From assembly GCA_024398955.1 (NCBI GenBank), contig JAKSIG010000025.1, forward strand, positions 1 through 39,853: DNA of 39,853 bases, in the 5' to 3' direction. The notes under the pieces are model-generated. The model did no database searches, was not told where the DNA came from, and saw only the letters and a program-made list of their open reading frames with translations. This document shows, piece by piece, positions 14,717 to 22,661 of this stretch (positions within the stretch are counted from its first letter, which is position 1; each line of letters opens with the position of its first letter). The position numbers were made by a program, and so were the translations under genes. Source of the stretch: Fibrobacter sp. Lineage in GTDB: Bacteria; Fibrobacterota; Fibrobacteria; Fibrobacterales; Fibrobacteraceae.

Positions 14717-16351
14717 TTACCAACTAGTATTAAATAAATTGAATGTATTGGAATAGGATATCTTTACAAAGGTTTCTTCCCCACTCCCACCAACACTTAG
14801 CCCAATCTCTCCAAAAGGTCTAAAACAAAAATATCCTCCGAAAAGCATAGGAACCCCATAAAATTTTTCCATTTTAGCACCAATCTCAACATTAAATTCT
14901 CCCTTACGTCTTCCATAGTTACCCAAGCCTTTGTGCATAGAGACACCCGCTTTTAACGCAAATCCAAACTTATTGTTGTTCAAATGGTACTTGGTAAATT
15001 CTTTGTCGCTATCAAGATCAGAACCCCTATAAGTTGAATCACTATGAAAACTTGAATCTATTGCAATGCTATAAAAAAGATCTAAAGCAATATGGAATCC
15101 AGAAAAATCTGCAAAACCACCAACTCCCAAAGTAATCTGCATTTCATCTAGAGAATTATCATATCTATCCAACGCCCCAATCAAGCTGAGAGAAACGGGC
15201 ACATCAAGAAAAAGTTCTGTAGCCCCCCTTTTTGTAGAACTCTTTTTTGAAGATTTTTGTTTTTCATTTTCATAAAAACCTCCATCATTATACGTGTCAT
15301 TACCAGAATCAAAAGTAAAAGGAACTGTCACCGAACAAGGTGCCCCGGCAACACCAAAATTCCAGTGAGAGACAAAATTCTTTACCTCGTTATCAAACGT
15401 ATCGTAACCAGTAGTAGACGAAACTGTAGAAATGCTGGTAATTTCACCATTTGAAGCAATTGTGAAACGAAGTTTTATCACTCCTCCAAAGCCAGGTCTT
15501 TTTTTGAGATAAATGTTGTAGATTTTCTTTAGAACGGTCCTTGTTCCCTCGTCAACAACTTTCCTAATATTACGTTCACTTCGTTTACCCACTACATAAT
15601 CATCGGTATCAGCCTCAAAACTTTCCGACTCATACGACCGCTCGTCAGTCAATTCGTTTGCACTATAGGATACACCATCTTCAATTGCCCCATATCCACT
15701 ACCTAAATTTTCATTCGTCTCATACTTATCTTCTTCGTGATAAAAAGCGATACGCTCCTGATTTTGAACACATCGGACAGACTGACCGCGATCCTTTCGA
15801 GCCTTTTCAAGCTGCGCATAATCCTTGTCATATCCGAAACTCAAGTAATAAGCATCACCCAAACCTTCATCAGAAGACCAATAGAAAGCAGAACTTCCTA
15901 TCCCCTGAAAATTTCTGAATTCATTATCATAAAAGCCTGCGGGATTTGCAGAAAATCCATACTCTTCGTCACCATTACCACTTCTGTCGTCGTACATAAG
16001 CCAGCCCTTAGTGGACTTCAATCTTTTTCCCGAATCATAACCTACATAGTCTAGAAGAGTTTCAAATTCCTCCCTGCTAGGCAAGTGCCAACCTTCCGGA
16101 CACACCCGCAAAGCCTCGTCCCACAGGTACAACCGTCCAAACTTGCCACAGTAACCTTCATTTTGCTCGTAGCAAAAACCATTATTGTCCCCTCCGTAAT
16201 TCAGGTTTTCAGCCATCCAGACTTGCGAGCCTATTTGAATGGTATTGTACTTAAGCCCATCCCTTTCATCAACAAAAGTTTGATATGCCATGCAGAACGT
16301 GTCTGCAAAAAGCAGCACTAGGAGAAAAAAACTAAACTTGTTTAGAAGCAT
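14717..16351 (-). CDS. FISUMP + AgmX/PglI (TonB-like) domain + probable beta-barrel tail
   Basis: 544 residues with three parts. A signal peptide (1-22) is followed by a FISUMP domain at 27-196 (ERDGLKYNTIQIGSQVWMA; CGKFGRLYLWDEALRVCPEGWHLP; SVRCVQN). An acidic linker leads to an AgmX/PglI C-terminal domain at about 261-348 (KKRPGFGGVIKLRFTIASNG, then SSTTGYDTFDNEV and VSHWNFG), a relative of the TonB C-terminus. Residues 370-544 show alternating hydrophobic strands and Gly/aromatic turns ending in a strand with final Trp, suggesting an outer-membrane barrel. Such AgmX domains usually end a protein, so the extension is unusual. It may couple surface FISUMP proteins to the outer membrane; that is inference. 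Confidence 0.85.
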   Translation of the reverse strand: MLLNKFSFFLLVLLFADTFCMAYQTFVDERDGLKYNTIQIGSQVWMAENLNYGGDNNGFCYEQNEGYCGKFGRLYLWDEALRVCPEGWHLPSREEFETLLDYVGYDSGKRLKSTKGWLMYDDRSGNGDEEYGFSANPAGFYDNEFRNFQGIGSSAFYWSSDEGLGDAYYLSFGYDKDYAQLEKARKDRGQSVRCVQNQERIAFYHEEDKYETNENLGSGYGAIEDGVSYSANELTDERSYESESFEADTDDYVVGKRSERNIRKVVDEGTRTVLKKIYNIYLKKRPGFGGVIKLRFTIASNGEITSISTVSSTTGYDTFDNEVKNFVSHWNFGVAGAPCSVTVPFTFDSGNDTYNDGGFYENEKQKSSKKSSTKRGATELFLDVPVSLSLIGALDRYDNSLDEMQITLGVGGFADFSGFHIALDLFYSIAIDSSFHSDSTYRGSDLDSDKEFTKYHLNNNKFGFALKAGVSMHKGLGNYGRRKGEFNVEIGAKMEKFYGVPMLFGGYFCFRPFGEIGLSVGGSGEETFVKISYSNTFNLFNTSW

Positions 16352-16400
16352 TTTAAACTTATTAAAAAACTTTTGAACAGCGTCACAAAGAGAAAAATTT

Positions 16401-17741
16401 CTAATTCTTTCTTTCTTCGTTCAGCCTACATTCCATACGTTTCAATGTACGTTGAATGGAATAGAGCAAGAGCAGTAAGCTTATAACCACACTTATCAAA
16501 ACAACACCAGCAAGGCCCATGCCAGCAATCAACAGACCAACCTTTCCAGTTGCGTTTTTTTCACTTCTTGCGGCGGAATATTCCTGCTCAGCGGCGGTTG
16601 AATCTGTCACATATTTAAGTCTAAGTTCTTTATTCCTCGACAAGCGCTCAACGTCTTTTTCTACAACTAATTCATAATAACAAGGCAATGTTCCCAAGAT
16701 ATTCTGATGTAACGATGTCATTGCAAGGTAGTCCAATGTAACACTTTCCCAGGTTTCATAATCAAGACCATTTGTAATAAGCAAAGACTTGTAGCCTTGA
16801 CGAACAGACTTAAAAATTGCAAAACGATCTTCGGCCTTACCTAATGCAACCAATTTTAAAGAAAGACTCGTCATCATCCTTCCCTTCAACTTATTATTTA
16901 GGTTAAAGTTTTCCAATTCAGCAAACAATTTTGCAGCATTGGCTGTATTCTGCGAGATGACCGCATCAATTTCGGCCCAGAAATTCCAAAGTTCATCTAC
17001 ATCATCAATTTCGCCATACCACTCCATTGACGTTTCAAAGATAGACTTTCGTTCCGATTCTTCATATTTTAAAACACGAGCAACCATTTTATCAATAAAT
17101 TCCTGTTGCTTTGTGCCATCACATTCGTACCAATTCTGCAGTTTATTTGTAATTTTTTTTGCAAAATCAGAGGGGACTATAGCCTTCTTGTAGCAACGAC
17201 TTTGCTGATCCCAGTAATCCCAATCTTCATTAATCATTCGGGCTTTCATTTCTTCCGTATCGCAGATGTAAACAGATCCATTCTGGGTCATCTTAACCTT
17301 TGGCAACGCGGCCTGCAATTTTTCAAGTTTCAACTCTGGCGCACGACACCCTTCTTCAGCCAATTCGTTTTTAGAATAAGATTCCTGATATGCAGATGTA
17401 CTTCGAACCTTCTTTTTGGGGCGATCTCCCTTCGGTTTTGCACACATCATCACTTCGTCAGCGTCAATTTTCTGCACCTTTTCTTGATACTCTGGTTTAT
17501 CTACAGAAGTTTTAAACACTGGCGTACAAAAATACAGAACCGTCAGCAAGCCACCGACAACAGCAAGTACACTTACGACAATACCGATTATCCCTAAAAA
17601 GTTGAAGAAATACGTTCCCATGGGGAAATGCAAATTTTCTTCCCATTTTTCACAGAATGGAATCCACTTTTTAAACTTCACTTTGAAAAATTCGAACAAA
17701 TTTTTTTTCATTCTCATGATAAAATCAAATGTCTTTTTCAT
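16401..17741 (-). CDS. Two-TM membrane protein with large extracytoplasmic domain, unknown
   Basis: 446 residues. A basic N-terminal cytoplasmic stretch (1-40) precedes transmembrane helix 1 at about 45-72 and helix 2 at about 401-428, with a short basic C-terminal tail. The roughly 330 residues between would lie in the periplasm; they are largely helical and charged, with seven Cys residues. No family is recognised. GGAAAA precedes ATG 17741. It sits inside the FISUMP run (22-bp gap upstream, 49 bp downstream), so it may be the inner-membrane component of the same system. Confidence 0.75.
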   Translation of the reverse strand: MKKTFDFIMRMKKNLFEFFKVKFKKWIPFCEKWEENLHFPMGTYFFNFLGIIGIVVSVLAVVGGLLTVLYFCTPVFKTSVDKPEYQEKVQKIDADEVMMCAKPKGDRPKKKVRSTSAYQESYSKNELAEEGCRAPELKLEKLQAALPKVKMTQNGSVYICDTEEMKARMINEDWDYWDQQSRCYKKAIVPSDFAKKITNKLQNWYECDGTKQQEFIDKMVARVLKYEESERKSIFETSMEWYGEIDDVDELWNFWAEIDAVISQNTANAAKLFAELENFNLNNKLKGRMMTSLSLKLVALGKAEDRFAIFKSVRQGYKSLLITNGLDYETWESVTLDYLAMTSLHQNILGTLPCYYELVVEKDVERLSRNKELRLKYVTDSTAAEQEYSAARSEKNATGKVGLLIAGMGLAGVVLISVVISLLLLLYSIQRTLKRMECRLNEERKN

Positions 17742-17763
17742 ACCATTTTCCTTTTTTTAAACT

Positions 17764-19821
17764 TTAGTTACAGAATCGTTCAACTTTACTAAAAGCACTT
17801 ATATCGTAGTCATCACCACAATCCATATGGGCAAGTCCAGTTTTTTTCACCGAGCCATCTTCCTTATAACACACCTTTTCCGATACCGGATCTCCATTTT
17901 TATATTTCAAGGACATCTTCCTTTTTCCATTCCTGTAATATTCGGTGAAGGCACCATTTAACTCGCCCTTGCTAAAATTCGCCTCCAAAGCAAGATAAAC
18001 ACCACCATCACTGTAGTAATAAGACTTGTTCCCATAAACTTTTTGAACGCCATGAAGCTGTCCATCTTTATTGAATTGCAAAATACCCACTGGAGATCCA
18101 TCACTTCTCGTAACCTTTAGTGTTCCGACATTTGTCCCCCGAAGCCTTACAGTTTCCATACATTTTTTTCCATCGGAGTAGTAGATCACTTCCTTACCGG
18201 ATTTCAGACCATTAGACTTAGAATACTCCTTGTGAGGGGAGCCATTTTCAAAATACTCCCTCACGGAGCATTTATTGGAACAGTCCCCCTTAACTTCTGA
18301 AGACTTGTTGCCGTTTTTGTAATAACGAACTTCTGAACCACGACCGTAAACGACACGTGTCTCTCCGGAATCGTAGTATTCCTTACCCGATATACGCTGA
18401 CCATTTTCTATGGAGTATTCCAAAGAGTGGTCAAACGATTTAATTTTTCCTGTTTTTCTACGTCCCATCCCCCAAAACACATTTAGGGCATCACCCGAAA
18501 CAATTAAACTTCCATCGTTGTCCTTGACATCTTCATTTCCGCTAGCTTTTTCATAGGAGCAAGTCCCCTTAAAAGATTCAGAGCTTTCTTGCAACTCGCA
18601 ATCTAGACCTTTTGTAAAGTCAAAGCTATATACACTTGCTTCATTGCGAATTTCCAAGGTCTTTACTTTACCATTCCTAAAAGTCGCTTCGCGATGTACA
18701 TCATTTCGCTGTTTATCCTGTTGAACCAGAGTGTTATTGCTCATTACATAATCCCAGCAATACGCCATTTCTACAGAATTGTCGGAGCACTTGTAATTCC
18801 AAAAATGGTCGCCATTTTCCATTTTATAAAAGGGCATGCTCCCGCCAAATTCTTCACAGATAGCGTTGTCGCCACTGCAAATGGCATAGTCTACATAGGA
18901 GCGCAATTTATTGGATTCGTATAGAGAGTAACGCTTCGTATATAAGAAGGATTCGCAGCTTTCCGTAGGGTAATAATCCACGACGACACCTTCGACAGCA
19001 CCGTTTTCCACATCAAAAGTCGCCTGCTGAAAATGAGGACAATTCAAATTCTCACCAAAACGTTTCTCCTTTACATCGGCATAAATAACGCCTCGACCGC
19101 GATTCGTCTCGGAAGATCCGTTGTCCAAAAAATCAATCATTGCAATAACAGGCTCAGTTTTCCCCTTTTGGGAACATTTCAGCTGAAAGGATTCATCTGT
19201 CTTGCAAGTCACATTTTGCCTTAACTTTGTCTTAAGGAAATTTTCCACATTGGCTATGGCGTCCTTTGAAATTTCAACAACAGGGCCATTCTCTTTTAAT
19301 TCTTCTTTAGGTTTATTATTCTGCCCAGACTCTTCAGGAACATAAGAATTATTTTCTTCTGCTTTACTAGAGTTAAAAGAACTCAAGAATTTATTGTAAA
19401 TTTCAGAAATTCCTGTTGAATAAGCAATTCTACACTCAAGCTTATCTCGCCCCATAGAAAGGCATTTACTATTATTCTCCCTTATTTTATTATACTCTAC
19501 ACCATAGGCCTCATAAACCTTTAATTCCTGCAAGTTTGTAATAGGGAATTTTTTCATCTGCTGTTTATTTTTTTCTGTTACTTGTACCGCAACAGAAACG
19601 GAATCCCCAGAAAAATTCCAGACCGTAAAGAAATCGTCCTTGCAAACCTTGCCTTTGGAACTAAATAGAGATTCATACAGAGAAGTCATCTTATCCGAGG
19701 CTAGTTTATACTTCCCGCAATTTGTGCTGCCGGAACAATCGCAGACATCCACATAGTCACCTTTTTTTGCAGCAAGGCAGGCCACAGCCGCACAAAGCAA
19801 AAACATTAGATTTCTTTTCAT
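17764..19821 (-). CDS. Secreted protein with YwqK/MORN-variant repeats
   Basis: 685 residues. Signal peptide about 1-18 (LMFLLCAAVACLAA). The first 460 residues are not recognised; they contain many Cys and a Lys/Glu/Ser/Asn-rich linker near 150-185. From about 479 to 660 there are repeated strands of the MORN-variant type (PF07661, as in YwqK): GKEYYDSGETRVVY, REYFENGSPHKEY, KEVIYYSDGKKCMETV, FTEYYRNGKRKMSLKYKNG. Such repeats form beta-rich, often surface-exposed structures. It ends with DCGDDYDISAF. It lies in the FISUMP run, 40 bp after the four-FISUMP gene and 22 bp before the two-TM gene. AAGGAAAA precedes the ATG. Confidence 0.8.
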   Translation of the reverse strand: MKRNLMFLLCAAVACLAAKKGDYVDVCDCSGSTNCGKYKLASDKMTSLYESLFSSKGKVCKDDFFTVWNFSGDSVSVAVQVTEKNKQQMKKFPITNLQELKVYEAYGVEYNKIRENNSKCLSMGRDKLECRIAYSTGISEIYNKFLSSFNSSKAEENNSYVPEESGQNNKPKEELKENGPVVEISKDAIANVENFLKTKLRQNVTCKTDESFQLKCSQKGKTEPVIAMIDFLDNGSSETNRGRGVIYADVKEKRFGENLNCPHFQQATFDVENGAVEGVVVDYYPTESCESFLYTKRYSLYESNKLRSYVDYAICSGDNAICEEFGGSMPFYKMENGDHFWNYKCSDNSVEMAYCWDYVMSNNTLVQQDKQRNDVHREATFRNGKVKTLEIRNEASVYSFDFTKGLDCELQESSESFKGTCSYEKASGNEDVKDNDGSLIVSGDALNVFWGMGRRKTGKIKSFDHSLEYSIENGQRISGKEYYDSGETRVVYGRGSEVRYYKNGNKSSEVKGDCSNKCSVREYFENGSPHKEYSKSNGLKSGKEVIYYSDGKKCMETVRLRGTNVGTLKVTRSDGSPVGILQFNKDGQLHGVQKVYGNKSYYYSDGGVYLALEANFSKGELNGAFTEYYRNGKRKMSLKYKNGDPVSEKVCYKEDGSVKKTGLAHMDCGDDYDISAFSKVERFCN

Positions 19822-19861
19822 TTTTTTATTTTTTCCTTTTCAAAAATTCGTTATTCTTATT

Positions 19862-22603
19862 TTATTCACTAAAGAAGAACGGAATGGTCACGGAAGTGTT
19901 GCCAGACTTAACAGTTCCGAACTTCCAATGAGACACCGCACTCTTGATTTCGTTATCAAATTTGCCGAAACCAGTGGTAGAAGAAGCTATAGAAATGCTG
20001 GTGATTTCACCGCTCGATGCAATCAAGACCTTCAGGGTAACCTTACCAGCAAAGCCAGGTTTCTTCTTCAGGAACTTGATATAAATATGACGCAAACCCG
20101 GAGTACGTTGACGCACAACCTTCATGATATCTGCAGCGGAACGAGAACCGTCATCAGAATCTATGTCTACATCGCGTTCTGACGGAGTCTTGATGGAACC
20201 CTTAGCCTTAGTAGCGACACCTTCAAAACCGCCGTCAGCCTTAACACGACGATCATTGCACCGACTCTTACCAGAATTTACATTCTTCGTCTCGGCGCTT
20301 AATAGCTTAAGTACGCCACGAGTCTGGGGAGCATTGGGTACATTCTTTTGACCTTGTACACAGCGAACCGAGAGACCGTTCAGCTTGCTGTCGTAGCGAA
20401 TGTCTGCGGAGATTGCGTTAACGAACAGATTGTAGGCGCGTCCGCCGTCATTCTCCGTAGCAGACCAATAACAGACATTCCCATCAAAATCGCGGAAATC
20501 TTTAAAATAACTGTTGTAGCTTCCGGAATGAATAGCGGAAAAACCATATAAATCAGTCCCATTCCCCCAACTTTCTACGCGCAGATTCTCACCACGGTCC
20601 TCATTTGTGCATCCAACACTATCTAAAAGTGTTTCCAGGTCTCTCCCACTGGGCAAATACCAACCTTCGGGGCAAGCATTCCGAGCTGCAATCCAGGTAT
20701 AAAGGCGACCATACTTGTTGCAGTTGCTTTGGTTATTGTCATAACACCAACTTTCACGAGTTTTGTAATTCAGGTTCTCGGCCATCCAAGTGCGATTGCC
20801 GATTTTTACAGTTTTGTATGTCTTACCGTCGCGGAAATCCCTTAGGGACCCGTATTCTATGGAAGGCTTCTGCTCCATTGGCTGTTCATCATCATTGTAT
20901 TCCTGCTTGGGCCCTTTAACACAACGAACCGATCTTGCATAATACTTATAGTAACTACGCTTATCAACATCACCGTTTTCCATGCGAACATAATAAGCCT
21001 CATCATCTTCTTCGGTACTGGACCAGAAATATGCGTAATAACCCATGTTATAGAAATAACGCCCGTTATAACTTCCCGCTAGCAATGCCGTGATATCAGA
21101 AGATACAAAATCCATCAACTCACCAATTGTGGGAATGCGATACCCCTCGGGACAGGCATCCTGTGCATCGCTCCAGGTATAAAGACGACCATACGAGTCA
21201 CAGTAGTTCTGATTATTATCATAACAAATCGAATAACGAGTAGCATAATTCAGGTTTTCCGCCATCCACACGCGCTCGCCCTTTTTAACGGTACTATAAG
21301 TTTTCCCATCACGGCAATCCACCACATAGTCCTCATGCTCCGCCACGCAAGCGGCATCTAGATAGTCCTCTGATGTACTTATATTCTCAGCAGTGTTTTC
21401 CCCATCTTTACCATGGTCAACAAAAACATATTTCTTTTCATAATCACGAACGCAGCGAACGCTAAAGGCATCTCTCTTGACTCCATGATCCAAGCCCACA
21501 TCATCCTCAACGAGGCGCAGGCTTGATGCGCGATAGCTGCTGTTCTCCGTAGAACCCCACCAGTAGGAATCAACGCCTAACCCATAGAAATTGCCGTCTT
21601 CAAACCGATGGCCGGCAGGAACCGCAGAAAACCCAAATTCGTCACTACCATTCGCCCAGCTAGAAGCTTTCAAGGACATAGACCGTGCATTGTCAGATGA
21701 ACCAACCGCAGCCAAAAGGTCCTTAAATTCCGGTTCAGTAGGCAGATGCCAACCCGTTGGACAAACTTCTTGCGCCGCATCCCAACTGTAGAGACGACCA
21801 TATTTTTTGCAATTGCTCTTCTTCTTGTTGTAGCACCAACTTTCCTTAACCTTGTAATCAAGATTTTGCGCCATCCAAACATGGTCGCCAATTTTTACGA
21901 TTCTATAGATCTTGTCGTCTCGGGCATCCGTCATGGTGCTAAAGCCATTCGCAAACTCATCCTCCACAACTTGCGATTTTTCTTCTAATGGATGTACTTT
22001 CCTACGGACATCATCAACCTCGCCAAGGTAAAATGCGTTTTCATCGGCATCGTTTGCATCAATGAGGCAGCGTACTGACATGGCAATATCCTTGCTCCCA
22101 TTTTTCACATACGCATCGCGATCATCGACAAACAGATAAAAGGCAAAGTTTCCCATGGAAGTTGTACTTGTCCACAGGCCAGCTTCGCGATCCTGATACC
22201 CAAAGGTACCATCCTTATAACGGAGGCCCGGATATATGGATATGCCGAACAAGTCTTCACCGCCCCAATCACTTGATTTCAGGTCCTTCGATGTTGCCTT
22301 CACCAAGCCTTGCATTTCGGCCTTGCTCGGAATTCGCCACCCCGTGGGACAGGCACCCTGAGCAGCGTCCCATACATAGAGACGGCCATATTTATCGCAA
22401 TTTACCAGGTTGTCATCGTAGCAGAAAGAACCGTTGACATCTACTTTCAGGTTCTCTGCCATCCATATCTGATTGCCAATTTTTACGGTCTGATACATGT
22501 TGCCATCAATATCCCTCATCTTAGGAGCATACTGTGGTACGGCATGGCAAAGAACTGCCACAACCAGCCATGCAATCACAATATTTAGGAACCTAGCACC
22601 CAT
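19862..22603 (-). CDS. Secreted protein with four FISUMP domains and an AgmX/PglI C-terminus
   Basis: 913 residues from ATG 22603; numbering here includes the preceding TTG. Signal peptide about 1-23. FISUMP domains lie at about 28-182, 226-387, 427-563 and 588-751, each with a WMAENL or WMAQNL motif, a CxxYGRLY(T/S/V)W centre and an SVRC end. A Lys/Ser/Asp linker leads to the AgmX/PglI (TonB-like) domain at 822-914 (KKKPGFAGKVTLKVLIASSG; SSTTGFGKFDNEI; VSHWKFG), very like the one at 14717-16351. Domain 3 is shorter than the rest. Four tandem domains suggest multivalent binding. The AgmX domain suggests coupling to envelope machinery; both are inference. Confidence 0.9.
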   Translation of the reverse strand: MGARFLNIVIAWLVVAVLCHAVPQYAPKMRDIDGNMYQTVKIGNQIWMAENLKVDVNGSFCYDDNLVNCDKYGRLYVWDAAQGACPTGWRIPSKAEMQGLVKATSKDLKSSDWGGEDLFGISIYPGLRYKDGTFGYQDREAGLWTSTTSMGNFAFYLFVDDRDAYVKNGSKDIAMSVRCLIDANDADENAFYLGEVDDVRRKVHPLEEKSQVVEDEFANGFSTMTDARDDKIYRIVKIGDHVWMAQNLDYKVKESWCYNKKKSNCKKYGRLYSWDAAQEVCPTGWHLPTEPEFKDLLAAVGSSDNARSMSLKASSWANGSDEFGFSAVPAGHRFEDGNFYGLGVDSYWWGSTENSSYRASSLRLVEDDVGLDHGVKRDAFSVRCVRDYEKKYVFVDHGKDGENTAENISTSEDYLDAACVAEHEDYVVDCRDGKTYSTVKKGERVWMAENLNYATRYSICYDNNQNYCDSYGRLYTWSDAQDACPEGYRIPTIGELMDFVSSDITALLAGSYNGRYFYNMGYYAYFWSSTEEDDEAYYVRMENGDVDKRSYYKYYARSVRCVKGPKQEYNDDEQPMEQKPSIEYGSLRDFRDGKTYKTVKIGNRTWMAENLNYKTRESWCYDNNQSNCNKYGRLYTWIAARNACPEGWYLPSGRDLETLLDSVGCTNEDRGENLRVESWGNGTDLYGFSAIHSGSYNSYFKDFRDFDGNVCYWSATENDGGRAYNLFVNAISADIRYDSKLNGLSVRCVQGQKNVPNAPQTRGVLKLLSAETKNVNSGKSRCNDRRVKADGGFEGVATKAKGSIKTPSERDVDIDSDDGSRSAADIMKVVRQRTPGLRHIYIKFLKKKPGFAGKVTLKVLIASSGEITSISIASSTTGFGKFDNEIKSAVSHWKFGTVKSGNTSVTIPFFFSE

Positions 22604-22661
22604 CAAAAATTTATTTCAAGAAAAGCAACCTGTAAGGAACGTCTGGAAGTTTCAAGCAAAC

